DNA of 64,000 nucleotides, taken from Pseudescherichia sp031998825 (GTDB lineage: Bacteria > Pseudomonadota > Gammaproteobacteria > Enterobacterales > Enterobacteriaceae). This document shows positions 26,573 to 35,342 of the stretch, piece by piece. The DNA is taken from the NCBI RefSeq assembly GCF_031998825.1, contig NZ_DAMACX010000017.1, positions 1-64,000 of the forward strand, written 5' to 3'. Position numbers and translations under genes: made by a program. The stretch's first letter is position 1; every line of letters begins with the position of its first letter. The notes beneath the pieces were generated by a model that saw nothing but the letters and a program-made list of their open reading frames with translations, searched no databases and had not been told where the DNA came from.

Positions 26573-28721
26573 GTTGCGCTTCCGTCTCGTCAAGTTTGCT
26601 TTTCAGGGTAACAAAATCCGGTTTGCCGCTGCCCAGCACCGGCAGCTGCTTGAGGAAACGGATATCGCGCGGCACCGCCAGCTCCGGTACGCCCTGAGCG
26701 CGCGCCTGCTGGAGCAGCATCTCGCGGGTCAGCTCGCTGTCGGTGGTAAACATCACCAGCGCCTCGCCTTTGCTGGCGTCGCTCTTGACCACCGTGGCGT
26801 GCAGTTTGTCCGGCGAGGCCAACAATGCCAACTGCTCGACCATCTCCAGCGAGATCATCTCCCCGGCGATTTTGGCGAAGCGCTTGGCCCGGCCCTGGAT
26901 CTGCACAAAGCCCTGCTCGTCGAAGCGCACGATGTCGCCGGTGTCATACCAGCCGGGCTCCATCTCACCCTCGGCGTTCTCCGCCGCCGGGCGCTCAAGC
27001 ACCCCAGGGTTCTCGACGCGCAGGTAGCCGGTCATGACGTTTGGCCCCTTCAGCTGTAGCCTGCCGCCCTCTTCAATGCCCGGCACCGCCATCAGGCGCG
27101 CGTCCATCCCCGGCAGAATACGCCCCACCGTGCCCGGCTTCGCTGCCATCGGCACGTTGATGGAGACCACCGGCGCGCATTCGGTCACGCCGTAGCCCTC
27201 AAGCACGCGCAGGCCAAATTTGTCCTGCCAGAGCTGGCGGGTGCTCTCCTGCAGCTTTTCCGCCCCGGCTACCACGTAGCGCAGGCGGTAGAAGTCGTAG
27301 GGGTTAGCGAAGCGGGCGTAGTGCCCAAGGAAGGTCGAGGTACCAAACAGCACGGTACAGTTACGGTCATAGACCAGCTCCGGCACGATACGGTAGTGCA
27401 GTGGGCTGGGGTAGAGAAAGACCTCTGCTCCGGTCAGCAGCGGGGTAAAGAGCCCCACGGTAAGGCCAAAGGAGTGGAACAGCGGCAGAGCCGACATAAA
27501 GCGATCCCGCGCGGTAAAGTCGGCGATAGTTCGGATCTGCTCCACGTTGGCGAGAATGCTTTTATGGCTGTGCACCACTCCTTTCGGATTGCCCTCCGAG
27601 CCAGAGGTAAAGAGCACCAGCGCGTCATCTTCCGGCTGCTGCGGCACCTGCGCCAGGCGCGGCATCAGCAGGTGGCCGAAGATCCACAGCTTATCGGCTG
27701 TAGTCACCTCACCTTTCAAATCCTCCAGGTAGATCCAACGCACCTGGGTTAGCTGCTCCGGCAGATGCCAGAGCTTGCCCTTCTCCATAAACTGGCGGGA
27801 GGTAAAGATGGTTTTGATCTGCGCGGCGGTAATGGCGCTGCCCATGCCCTTCACCCCCGCCGTGTAGTTCATCATCGCCGGAACGCGTCCCCTGGCGATG
27901 GCACCGAAGACTACCGCCGCCGCGATACCCGCGTTCGGCAGCATCAGGCCGATGGTTTCGCCCTGGGCGCTGTACTTATCCAGGATGCGCGCCACAAACA
28001 GCGTTTTGGTCAGCAGCTTGCGGTAAGTATCGGGCTTGAAATTGATATCCTCGATGCAGTTCTTGCCTGCGCCGTAGCGGTACTGCGCCGCCAGCAGGGC
28101 TTCGAACAGCGTCTCCCGCGGGCGCACGGCCATGCGCGCTTCCATCATGATCTGATGCAGCATCTCGCCCGCCAGACGGCGACGATCGCGGGCGCGGGGC
28201 GCGTCCGGCATCGGCAGCTGGGTTGGGGGCAAAATATGCAGGCTGATGCGCGGGAAGAGGCGCTGCTTCACCAGCCCCTTCAGGCGGCTAAAGAAGGTCA
28301 GCTCTGCCCCCTCAATGCGCACCGGGATCACCGTTGCCCGCGATTTAGCCGCGACAAAGGCGGCCCCGTCATAAATTTTCATCAGCGAACCGGAGACCGA
28401 GATGCGTCCCTCCGGGAAGATCACCACCGGGCGCCCGCTTTCGATCAGGCGCACCAGCTGCTTGATCGACATCGGCTTGGTGGGATCGAGGGGCACAAAG
28501 TCAATCAGGCTCGACAGGGCGCGCATGTACCAGCTTTGGCTAATTGAGGTATAGACCGCAAATACCGGGCGCACCGGTAAAAACAGCGCCAGCAGGATGC
28601 CGTCAATAAAAGAGACGTGGTTGGGGGTGATGAGTACACGTTCGCCGCGCAGCGGCTGCGTATCGCCGGTGAGCTCGACGCGGTAGAGCAGACGGACGAG
28701 GGTGCGGAAAAAGCCCAGCAT
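26565..28721 (-). CDS. aas: Bifunctional acyltransferase/acyl-ACP synthetase Aas
   Basis: Membrane-associated enzyme that activates fatty acids on ACP and acylates lysophospholipids, repairing membrane phospholipid. The 718 aa (start MLGFF) compare with 719 in E. coli. The N-terminal acyltransferase domain has the HX4D motif in NHVSFID near residue 36 and FPEGRIS. The AMP-binding domain has LFTSGSEGNPKGVVHS, GYGVTECAPV and YDTGDIVRFDEQG. It forms an operon with lplT. A start 12 codons upstream is open but lies beyond the homologous region. Confidence 0.96.
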   Translation of the reverse strand: MLGFFRTLVRLLYRVELTGDTQPLRGERVLITPNHVSFIDGILLALFLPVRPVFAVYTSISQSWYMRALSSLIDFVPLDPTKPMSIKQLVRLIESGRPVVIFPEGRISVSGSLMKIYDGAAFVAAKSRATVIPVRIEGAELTFFSRLKGLVKQRLFPRISLHILPPTQLPMPDAPRARDRRRLAGEMLHQIMMEARMAVRPRETLFEALLAAQYRYGAGKNCIEDINFKPDTYRKLLTKTLFVARILDKYSAQGETIGLMLPNAGIAAAVVFGAIARGRVPAMMNYTAGVKGMGSAITAAQIKTIFTSRQFMEKGKLWHLPEQLTQVRWIYLEDLKGEVTTADKLWIFGHLLMPRLAQVPQQPEDDALVLFTSGSEGNPKGVVHSHKSILANVEQIRTIADFTARDRFMSALPLFHSFGLTVGLFTPLLTGAEVFLYPSPLHYRIVPELVYDRNCTVLFGTSTFLGHYARFANPYDFYRLRYVVAGAEKLQESTRQLWQDKFGLRVLEGYGVTECAPVVSINVPMAAKPGTVGRILPGMDARLMAVPGIEEGGRLQLKGPNVMTGYLRVENPGVLERPAAENAEGEMEPGWYDTGDIVRFDEQGFVQIQGRAKRFAKIAGEMISLEMVEQLALLASPDKLHATVVKSDASKGEALVMFTTDSELTREMLLQQARAQGVPELAVPRDIRFLKQLPVLGSGKPDFVTLKSKLDETEAQHA

Positions 28722-28807
28722 CATTAACTTCCTGTTCAGTCGTTCGGGGTATGGCAAGAATTGTGGCAGATTACACGAGAAGTGTGGCGGGCAGCAAAAT
28801 CGGGGCG

Positions 28808-28892
28808 AAAAAAAACCTGCGCATCCGCGCAGGTTGGTGCAAAAAGTGAGTACTCTATACGTACTGAAATCTCACCAATCAATACCTCTGGG
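28808..28892 (-). ncRNA. omrA: Omr-type small regulatory RNA (OmrA/OmrB family)
   Basis: On the minus strand the sequence starts CCCAGAGGTATTGATTGGTG, the conserved 5' seed of OmrA and OmrB, and ends in a strong stem AACCTGCGC/GCGCAGGTT with an eight-T tail. Length is about 85 nt. E. coli has two copies, omrA and omrB, in the same aas-galR gap; only one is present here, and its 5' third is closer to OmrA. Known members are activated by EnvZ-OmpR and, with Hfq, repress outer-membrane receptors, curli regulator csgD and ompR itself. The middle section is diverged, as is usual for the family. Confidence 0.92.
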
Positions 28893-29112
28893 ATCTTGAT
28901 TGTGGCCCCTCCCCCCGGTGGATGCCAGGGAACAATCGCAACAGCTCATCGCAAAGTGTAACTAAAGGTTTGAATTACCCTTTTTCTGTTTTATTTGCTG
29001 GGTAACACGGGTGTAACGGTTCCACACTGTACATGCGCTTTGGCTCACGTTTGCGCACTTCAGAAGAGCAAGAGCCTTGAACCCGCCGCGCTTTTCCGCA
29101 ACACTTAATCAG

Positions 29113-29128
29113 GTGTAAACGTTTACCC
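29113..29128. promoter_or_regulatory. GalR/GalS operator
   Basis: The palindrome GTGTAAACGTTTACCC matches the GalR/GalS consensus GTGKAANCGNTTNCAC at all but one or two positions. It lies 17 bases before the galR start and probably serves autoregulation. The rest of 28893-29145 holds no other site I can support. Confidence 0.8.
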
Positions 29129-29145
29129 ATTAAAGAAGGTTCAGA

Positions 29146-30153
29146 ATGGCGACCATAAAGGATGTTGCAAAGCTCGCAGGTGTCTCCGTCGCCACGGTGT
29201 CGCGCGTCATTAACAACTCTCCCAAAGCCAGCGACGCCTCACGGCAGGCGGTGCAAAGCGCCATGGCCTCACTCAACTACCATCCCAATGCCAATGCTCG
29301 CGCCCTGGCCCAGCAGTCAACGGAGACCATCGGACTGGTGGTCGGCGACGTCTCTGACCCCTTTTTTGGTGCCATGGTCAAAGCCGTGGAGCAGGTGGCC
29401 TACCATACCGGTAACTTTTTGCTGATTGGTAACGGCTACCATAATGAACAGAAGGAGCGGCGCGCTATTGAGCAGCTGATGCGCCACCGCTGTGCGGCGC
29501 TGGTAGTCCACGCCAAAAGCATTCCCAATGAAGAGTTAGCTGCGCTGATGGATCAGATGCCCGGCATGGTGCTGATCAACCGCATTCTGCCCGGCTACGA
29601 GCAACGCTGCGTGGCGCTGGACGATCGCTACGGCGCATGGCTGGCGACCCGGCATCTTATCCAGCAGGGGCATACCAAAATTGGCTACCTCTGCTCCAAC
29701 CACGCTATTTCCGATGCGGAAGATCGCCTCCAGGGCTATTACGATGCGCTGCGGGAGAACGGCTTACCCTGTAACGACAGGCTGGTGACCTGGGGCGAGC
29801 CGGATGAGAGCGGCGGCGAGCAGGCGATGACCGAGCTGCTCGGGCGGGGAAGACATTTTACCGCCGTAGCCTGCTATAACGACTCGATGGCCGCCGGCGC
29901 GATGGGTGTGTTAAACGACAACGGCATTGAAGTGCCGGGCGAGATCTCGCTGATAGGCTTTGATGACGTGCTGATCTCCCGCTACGTCCGTCCGCGCTTG
30001 ACCACCGTGCGCTACCCTATCGTCACGATGGCGACCCAGGCCGCAGAGCTGGCCCTGGCGCTGGCGAAAGAGCAGCCTCTGCCGGAGATCACCCATCTCT
30101 TTAGCCCGACGCTGGTGCGCCGTCACTCGGTGGGTACCCTCCAGGAGAGCTAA
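29146..30153 (+). CDS. galR: Galactose operon repressor GalR
   Basis: LacI-family repressor of galactose uptake and metabolism genes; released by galactose. 335 aa (E. coli 343, shorter at the C terminus). The N-terminal helix-turn-helix is MATIKDVAKLAGVSVATVSR, followed by a hinge and a periplasmic-binding-protein-like sugar domain (about 60-330). It lies between omr and lysA, as in E. coli, with its own operator upstream. Its stop overlaps the convergent acetyltransferase gene by 4 bases. Confidence 0.95.
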   Translation: MATIKDVAKLAGVSVATVSRVINNSPKASDASRQAVQSAMASLNYHPNANARALAQQSTETIGLVVGDVSDPFFGAMVKAVEQVAYHTGNFLLIGNGYHNEQKERRAIEQLMRHRCAALVVHAKSIPNEELAALMDQMPGMVLINRILPGYEQRCVALDDRYGAWLATRHLIQQGHTKIGYLCSNHAISDAEDRLQGYYDALRENGLPCNDRLVTWGEPDESGGEQAMTELLGRGRHFTAVACYNDSMAAGAMGVLNDNGIEVPGEISLIGFDDVLISRYVRPRLTTVRYPIVTMATQAAELALALAKEQPLPEITHLFSPTLVRRHSVGTLQES

Positions 30154-30605
30154 AGCGCGCAGCGGTAGAGGTGCACCGTGGTGGCCGGGTAGTCCAGGCC
30201 GTCACCGATGTAGTGCCAGCCAAAGCGCTCGTAAAAATCGCGGCAGGCGGAGTAGAGATGCAGCTGGGTAAAGCCCTGCTCCCGAGCGTAATCCTTCACG
30301 TGCTGCTGAAGCCTGCCCGCCAGCCCCTGCCCGCGCGCGGCCTCATCGACGTAGAGCGCCGCCAGCCACGGCCAGAGATCCTGACGGCTGATGAGATCGC
30401 AGCGCCAGAGCCCAACCGTACCCAGCAGCTTCTCCCCCTCAGTAGCGATAAAGGTAAGAGGCAGCGCCTCGGGCCGCTGGCTATGGGCGATTACGCTGGC
30501 AAAAAAGTCTCGCGACAGCGTCTCGCCAAAGGCCGCCCACAGCCAGTCGGTCACCTGATCCGCAAAGTGCGGCGCGTCGTACAGAGGCAGGATCGTCACG
30601 CTCAT
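30150..30605 (-). CDS. GNAT-family N-acetyltransferase
   Basis: 151-aa cytoplasmic acetyltransferase of the GNAT superfamily; substrate unknown. The acetyl-CoA-binding motif A is seen in LYVDEAARGQGLAGRLQQHV (about residues 88-107), and the C-terminal beta-bulge region in LHLYSACRDFYERFGWHY. It starts 4 bases after the lysA stop, on the same strand, so it is likely co-transcribed with lysA. E. coli has no gene at this spot. Whether it acts on lysine, a polyamine or something unrelated cannot be told from sequence. Confidence 0.88.
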   Translation of the reverse strand: MSVTILPLYDAPHFADQVTDWLWAAFGETLSRDFFASVIAHSQRPEALPLTFIATEGEKLLGTVGLWRCDLISRQDLWPWLAALYVDEAARGQGLAGRLQQHVKDYAREQGFTQLHLYSACRDFYERFGWHYIGDGLDYPATTVHLYRCAL

Positions 30606-30609
30606 TGTC

Positions 30610-31872
30610 TTACAGCAGCTCCAGCGCCAGCAGCTCGTCGATGGTCTGCCGACGACGGATCAGCCGCGCCGCGCCGCCGTCAAACAGCACTTCCGGCAGC
30701 AGCGGACGGCTGTTGTAGTTGGAGGACATCGATGCGCCGTAGGCCCCGGTATCGTGCAGCACCAGATAGTCTCCCGGCGCTACCGCAGGCAGAGCACGGG
30801 TTTCAACTTCTCCGCCCGCCTGCTGGGTAAAGACGTCTCCGGATTCACACAGCGGACCGGCCACTACGGTATCGATAAGCGGTTCAGCGGCCAGATCGCG
30901 ACCGTCTGCCGCGAGGGCGCTAATGTGGTGATAGCTGCCGTACATTGCCGGGCGCATCAGGTCGTTAAAGCCAGCGTCAATTAGCACAAAGTGACGGCTG
31001 CCCATCATTTTGACGCTGCGCACCTGAGCCACCAGCACGCCGGATTCGGCCACCAGGAAGCGTCCCGGCTCGATCTCGAGCTTCACCGGATGCCCCAGAT
31101 GGGCGGCGATTTTTTCCCGGGCACTGTTCCACAGGCCAAAGTAGTGATCGGTGTCGATCGCCTCTTCCCCTTCGCGGTAAGGGATCGACAGTCCGCCCCC
31201 GGCAGAGATTGCCTCCAGATCCTGGCCGAACGCGATCACCTGGCTGACCATCGCGCCACAGACCTGCTCAAGGTGGCCGTAGTCCACGCCCGAGCCGATG
31301 TGCATATGAATGCCCACCAGCTTAAGCTGGTAGCGCTGCATAACCTCCAGCGCGGCGGGCAGATCGCTGTACCAGATCCCGTGCTTGCTGTTCTCGCCGC
31401 CGGTATTGGTTTTCTGGCTATGGCCGTGGCCGAAGCCAGGGTTAACCCGCAGCCAGACGCGGTGGCCCGGAGAGACCGCCCCCAGCTGGGCCAGCATATC
31501 CACCGAGCCGGCGTTAACCGGGATCTGTAGCTCATGCACGCGGGCCATCGTCGGCGGATCGATCAGATCGGCGGTGAAGACGATCTCATCCGCATCGCTC
31601 TGCGGCTGGTAGCCCGCCGCCAGCGCGCGTTCGATCTCGCCCAGCGATACTGAATCCACCTTGACGCCCTGCTCGCGCATCAGACGCAGAATATGAATAT
31701 TGGAGCACGCCTTCTGGGCGAAACGCACCACGTCAAACTTCGCCAGTTGCGCAATCCGGCTGCGGATAATCTCGGCGTCGTAGGCCCAGACCGGGCAGCC
31801 AAATTCAGTCACCAGGCTGTGCAGGTTGGCGGCAGTGAGTGCGGTATCGGTATTGTTTAACGGGCGTGGCAT
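30610..31872 (-). CDS. lysA: Diaminopimelate decarboxylase
   Basis: PLP enzyme that decarboxylates meso-diaminopimelate to L-lysine, the last lysine step. Start MPRPLN gives 420 aa, the E. coli length. The PLP lysine is K54 in RFAQKACSN; other family motifs are HMHIGSGVDY, EPGRFLVAESG, GPLCESGDVF and the C-terminal MSSNYNSRP. It is divergent from lysR, whose product with diaminopimelate activates it in E. coli. No lysine riboswitch is seen in the 113-base gap. Confidence 0.97.
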   Translation of the reverse strand: MPRPLNNTDTALTAANLHSLVTEFGCPVWAYDAEIIRSRIAQLAKFDVVRFAQKACSNIHILRLMREQGVKVDSVSLGEIERALAAGYQPQSDADEIVFTADLIDPPTMARVHELQIPVNAGSVDMLAQLGAVSPGHRVWLRVNPGFGHGHSQKTNTGGENSKHGIWYSDLPAALEVMQRYQLKLVGIHMHIGSGVDYGHLEQVCGAMVSQVIAFGQDLEAISAGGGLSIPYREGEEAIDTDHYFGLWNSAREKIAAHLGHPVKLEIEPGRFLVAESGVLVAQVRSVKMMGSRHFVLIDAGFNDLMRPAMYGSYHHISALAADGRDLAAEPLIDTVVAGPLCESGDVFTQQAGGEVETRALPAVAPGDYLVLHDTGAYGASMSSNYNSRPLLPEVLFDGGAARLIRRRQTIDELLALELL

Positions 31873-31985
31873 GGCGAACTCCATAATGATTTTTCACTAT
31901 TACGCCACAGGCCGAACGGAATAAAAAATATCGTTATGTTACGATTCTATGCATATCTGATATACCTTGCGCCGCAGGAAAACCC

Positions 31986-32912
31986 ATGCCCGCCGTTAAC
32001 CTTCGCCATATCGAAATTTTTCACGCCGTGATGACCGCCGGAAACCTGACCGAGGCCGCTCGCCTGCTGCACACCTCGCAGCCCACCGTCAGCCGGGAGC
32101 TGGCGCGCTTTGAAAAGGTGATTGGCCTGACGCTGTTTGAACGTTCGCGGGGCCGTCTGCACCCAACGGTGCAGGGCCTGCGCCTGTTTGAGGAGGTGCA
32201 GCGCTCGTGGTACGGTCTGGATCGCATCGTCAGCGCTGCCGAGAGCCTGCGGGAGTTCCGTCAGGGGGAGCTGTCTATCGTCTGCCTGCCGGTCTTCTCC
32301 CAGTCGTTTCTGCCCCTGCTGCTGCAGCCTTTTCTTGCCCGCTACCCGGAGGTGAGTCTCAACGTGGTGCCACAGGAGTCGCCATTGTTGGAGGAGTGGC
32401 TCTCTGCGCAGCGACATGACCTTGGGCTGACCGAAACCCTCAGCACGCCCGCCGGGACCGAGCGCACGCCGCTGCTGACCCTGAACGAGGTATGCGTTCT
32501 GCCCGCCGGGCATCCGCTGGCGCAGCATGAGGTGCTCACGCCGCAGGATTTTCAGGGCGAGAACTACATTAGCCTGTCGCGCTCGGACAGCTATCGCCAG
32601 CTGCTGGATGCGCTGTTCACTGAGCATCAGGTAAAACGCCGCATGGTGGTAGAGACCCATAGCGCCGCCAGCGTCTGCGCGATGGTGCGCGCCGGGGTCG
32701 GCGTGTCGGTGGTCAATCCCCTTACCGCCCTCGATTACGCCAGCAGCGGCGTGGTGGTGAGGCCCTTCAGCATCGACGTACCCTTTACCGTTAGCCTGAT
32801 CCGCCCCCTGCACCGCCCCGCCTCCGCGCTGGTGGATGCCTTCTCCGCTCACTTACAGCAGGCGGTGCCGCGAATTATCGCGCCGTTAGAGGCGGTGCTG
32901 GCGGAGCGTTAA
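31986..32912 (+). CDS. lysR: LysR, transcriptional activator of lysA
   Basis: Founding member of the LysR family; activates lysA in response to diaminopimelate and represses itself. 308 aa (E. coli 311). N-terminal winged helix-turn-helix at about 1-62 (IFHAVMTAGNLTEAARLLHT, then SQPTVSRELARFE), followed by the two-lobed effector domain. Its divergent position to lysA places its binding sites in 31873-31985. The stop overlaps the racX stop by 4 bases. Confidence 0.96.
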   Translation: MPAVNLRHIEIFHAVMTAGNLTEAARLLHTSQPTVSRELARFEKVIGLTLFERSRGRLHPTVQGLRLFEEVQRSWYGLDRIVSAAESLREFRQGELSIVCLPVFSQSFLPLLLQPFLARYPEVSLNVVPQESPLLEEWLSAQRHDLGLTETLSTPAGTERTPLLTLNEVCVLPAGHPLAQHEVLTPQDFQGENYISLSRSDSYRQLLDALFTEHQVKRRMVVETHSAASVCAMVRAGVGVSVVNPLTALDYASSGVVVRPFSIDVPFTVSLIRPLHRPASALVDAFSAHLQQAVPRIIAPLEAVLAER

Positions 32913-33601
32913 TCCAGCATAAAGTCGACGACGTCGGCGGCGTGCAGCGCGGCGGTATCAAATACCGGGATTGGGCTTTGATCCTGGGAGACCAGCAGGC
33001 CAATCTCGGTGCAGCCAAAGATCACGCCTTGCGCCCCCTGGTTCGCCATCCGGGTAATCAGATCGATAAAGTATGCCCGCGACGGCTCGCTGAAGGTGCC
33101 CCGGCATAGTTCATCAAAGATGATCTGGTTAACCCTGGCGCGATCCTCCCCGTCCGGGACACAGGTCTCAATGCCGTGGGCATCACGCATTCGCCCGCGG
33201 TAGAAATCCTGCTCCATGGTGTAGCGGGTGCCCAGCAGCGCGACCAGCTGCAGGTTCTGTTTCTGGATCGCCCGGGCGGTAGCGTCGGCGATGTGCAAAA
33301 ACGGCACGTTGCAGCGATCTTCGATCTGGTCGGCAACCTTATGCATGGTATTGGTGCAGAGTACGATCCCTTCCGCTCCGGCGCTTTCAAGGCCTGCGGC
33401 GGCGCTGGCGAGAATATCCCCGGCCTTATCCCAGTCACCGCTCGACTGGCAGGCCTCAATCTCATGAAAATCGACGCTGTGCAGCAGCAGGCTGGCGGAG
33501 TGCAGGCCGCCCAGCCGGGCTTTTATTCCCTCATTGATCAGACGGTAGTAGGGAATGGTCGATTCCCAGCTCATCCCGCCCAGCAGTCCTATGGTTTTCA
33601 T
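32909..33601 (-). CDS. racX: Broad-specificity amino-acid racemase RacX
   Basis: Cofactor-independent Asp/Glu-racemase family protein, formerly YgeA, acting on several amino acids to make D-forms. The start MKTIGLLGGMSWEST gives 230 aa, the E. coli length; a start 19 codons upstream lacks homology. The two catalytic cysteines are in EGIVLCTNTMHK (near residue 83) and GVIFGCTEIG (near 197). In E. coli the next gene is araE; here kdgF-togMNAB is inserted between. Confidence 0.93.
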   Translation of the reverse strand: MKTIGLLGGMSWESTIPYYRLINEGIKARLGGLHSASLLLHSVDFHEIEACQSSGDWDKAGDILASAAAGLESAGAEGIVLCTNTMHKVADQIEDRCNVPFLHIADATARAIQKQNLQLVALLGTRYTMEQDFYRGRMRDAHGIETCVPDGEDRARVNQIIFDELCRGTFSEPSRAYFIDLITRMANQGAQGVIFGCTEIGLLVSQDQSPIPVFDTAALHAADVVDFMLD

Positions 33602-33703
33602 CTTGCCTCTCTCCCCTGTTATCCGCCCGTGAAAACAAACTTGTGATCGGCTTTCCACTTATTAGGCGTCGCGTTTCTTTTTAACGCTGGCTGATATAAA
33701 TTT

Positions 33704-33722
33704 AATGAAACATTGTTTTACT
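33704..33722. promoter_or_regulatory. KdgR box upstream of kdgF
   Basis: AATGAAACATTGTTTTACT matches the KdgR consensus AATRAAAYRNYRTTTYATT at 18 of 19 positions. It lies 28 bases before the kdgF start, where bound KdgR would block transcription until 2-keto-3-deoxygluconate accumulates. Confidence 0.85.
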
Positions 33723-33750
33723 CTTAACCCATTTATTACAGGACGCTCTC

Positions 33751-34080
33751 ATGTTTACTTTCCACCAGCAGACCCAGCTCGACGATCTGGGTAACGGCGT
33801 TACCCGGCGCATTCTGGCCCACGCGGGCAAAATGATGGCGGTAGAGGTAAATTTTAGCGAAGGCGCGGTTGGCCCACTGCATAACCACCCTCATGAACAG
33901 CTTACCTATGTTTTGTCCGGTGAGTTTGAATTTACCATCGGCGATGAGAAACATATCGTTCGCGCCGGGGATACCCTCTATAAAGAGCCGAACATCGTGC
34001 ACGGCTGCGTCTGCTTAAAGGCAGGCACCCTGCTCGACACCTTTACGCCGGTACGTGAGGATTTCCTCGCAGCATATTAA
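33751..34080 (+). CDS. kdgF: KdgF-type cupin, unsaturated uronate linearising enzyme
   Basis: Small cupin of 109 aa resembling KdgF, which opens the ring of 4,5-unsaturated galacturonate or guluronate released by pectate/alginate lyases into the linear ketouronate used by the pathway. The cupin motif with metal-binding histidines is GPLHNHPHEQLTYVLSGEF (about residues 44-62), and the second motif is PNIVHGCVCL. The C-terminal DTFTPVREDFL is typical of KdgF. Cytoplasmic, no signal. A KdgR box and the neighbouring tog, kduDI and ogl genes support this name over a generic cupin. Confidence 0.88.
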   Translation: MFTFHQQTQLDDLGNGVTRRILAHAGKMMAVEVNFSEGAVGPLHNHPHEQLTYVLSGEFEFTIGDEKHIVRAGDTLYKEPNIVHGCVCLKAGTLLDTFTPVREDFLAAY

Positions 34081-34086
34081 GTCATT

Positions 34087-34170
34087 GTAGGCCCGGTAAG
34101 CGTAGCGCCACCGGGCGTTACCATGCTAACGCTGCCACGCCTGGCGGCACTGCGTTTGCCCGGCCTACGG
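34087..34170. repeat. BIME (two inverted REP units)
   Basis: Two REP-like palindromes in opposite orientation: 34087-34116 (GTAGGCCCGGTAAGCG, then CGCCACCGGGC) and 34141-34170 (ending GCCCGGCCTACGG). They lie after kdgF and may stabilise its mRNA or bind gyrase/IHF, as REP units do. Confidence 0.8.
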
Positions 34171-34214
34171 CGAGCGCGGTGCGGTTTGCAGACGATCACA
34201 GTATCAATAAATTA

Positions 34215-34243
34215 AAGCCCTCCATCGCGAGGGCATTTTTATT
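34215..34243 (+). terminator. Terminator after kdgF
   Basis: Stem GCCCTC/GAGGGC (34217-34222 with 34229-34234) with a six-base loop and a T-rich tail. It separates kdgF from togMNAB, which therefore has its own promoter. Confidence 0.75.
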
Positions 34244-34328
34244 TATAGCAAATCATTAGCGGGTTAATCATTCACTTATCCAGGCACTTACCGCTCGTGT
34301 TCACCTGAAATGTCACCTGGCTCACCTT

Positions 34329-34423
34329 ATTGAAACATCGTTTCGACTTTGATCACATTTCCATAATTAATCGAATGACGCAGAAATAAATCGCAATAAG
34401 ATAAATTAAAACACCGTTTTAAA
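34329..34423. promoter_or_regulatory. tog control region: two KdgR-like boxes and a CRP half-site
   Basis: Box 1 at 34329-34347 (core TGAAACATCGTTTC) matches the KdgR consensus at 15 of 19 positions. Box 2 at 34405-34423 (core TAAAACACCGTTTTA) matches 16 of 19 and ends 28 bases before togM. Between them, 34339-34360 carries a CRP-like site whose right half GATCACATTT is perfect and left half is poor. This fits KdgR repression plus CRP activation as known for pectin genes. A+T-rich sequence in between should hold the promoter. Confidence 0.7.
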
Positions 34424-34451
34424 AAGCAATCATACACCCAGGCAGGTATAT

Positions 34452-35342
34452 ATGAATGAAAACAGACTGCTGGGATTGGCCTGGATATCGCCCTATATCA
34501 TCGGGTTGATCGTCTTTACGGCCTTTCCCTTCGTTTCCTCGTTTTTCCTCAGTTTTACTGAGTATGACTTAATGAGTCCGCCGGTATTTAACGGGATTGA
34601 AAACTACCGTTACATGCTGACCGAGGACTCCCTGTTCTGGAAATCAATGGGCGTCACCTTTGCCTACGTATTTTTAACCATCCCGCTGAAGCTGGCCTTC
34701 GCGCTGGGGATTGCCTTTGTTCTTAACTTTAAATTACGCGGCATCGGCTTTTTCCGTACCGCCTACTACATTCCATCCATCCTGGGCAGCTCCGTTGCTA
34801 TCGCCGTGCTGTGGCGCGCGCTGTTTGCCATCGACGGCCTGCTGAACAGCTTTATCGGCGTTTTCGGCCTCGATCCGGTGAACTGGCTGGGCGAGCCGTC
34901 GCTGGCGCTGATGTCCGTGACCCTGCTGCGCGTCTGGCAGTTTGGTTCCGCGATGGTGATCTTCCTCGCCGCGCTGCAAAACGTTCCGCAGTCGCAGTAT
35001 GAGGCGGCGATGATCGACGGCGCGTCGAAATGGCAGATGTTTATGAAGGTGACCGTGCCGCTGATTACCCCGGTGATCTTCTTCAACTTCATCATGCAGA
35101 CCACTCAGGCGTTCCAGGAGTTTACCGGCCCGTACGTCATTACCGGCGGCGGCCCGACCTACTACACCTACCTCTTCTCGCTCTACATCTACGACACCGC
35201 CTTCAAGTATTTCGACATGGGCTACGGCGCGGCGCTGGCGTGGGTACTGTTCCTGGTGGTGGCTGTCTTCGCCTCCATTGCCTTTAAGTCATCAAAATAC
35301 TGGGTCTTCTACTCCGCCGATAAGGGAGGCAAAAATGGCTGA
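34452..35342 (+). CDS. togM: Oligogalacturonide ABC transporter permease TogM
   Basis: MalF-type inner-membrane permease, 296 aa, with six hydrophobic segments. The cytoplasmic EAA loop that contacts the ATPase is EAAMIDGASKWQMFMKVTVP (near residues 180-200). With TogN, TogA and TogB it should import oligogalacturonides of a few residues. Strong resemblance to Dickeya TogM, the KdgR boxes and the neighbours support the substrate. Its stop overlaps togN by 8 bases. Confidence 0.92.
   Translation: MNENRLLGLAWISPYIIGLIVFTAFPFVSSFFLSFTEYDLMSPPVFNGIENYRYMLTEDSLFWKSMGVTFAYVFLTIPLKLAFALGIAFVLNFKLRGIGFFRTAYYIPSILGSSVAIAVLWRALFAIDGLLNSFIGVFGLDPVNWLGEPSLALMSVTLLRVWQFGSAMVIFLAALQNVPQSQYEAAMIDGASKWQMFMKVTVPLITPVIFFNFIMQTTQAFQEFTGPYVITGGGPTYYTYLFSLYIYDTAFKYFDMGYGAALAWVLFLVVAVFASIAFKSSKYWVFYSADKGGKNG

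Noticed and set aside
28893..29100. Second Omr sRNA copy (omrB) next to the first.
   Set aside because: No CCCAGAGG seed and no terminator-like hairpin with T run in the rest of the gap.
31873..31985. Lysine riboswitch in the lysA leader.
   Set aside because: The gap is only 113 bases and shows none of the conserved L-box helices; lysA in this group is controlled by LysR.
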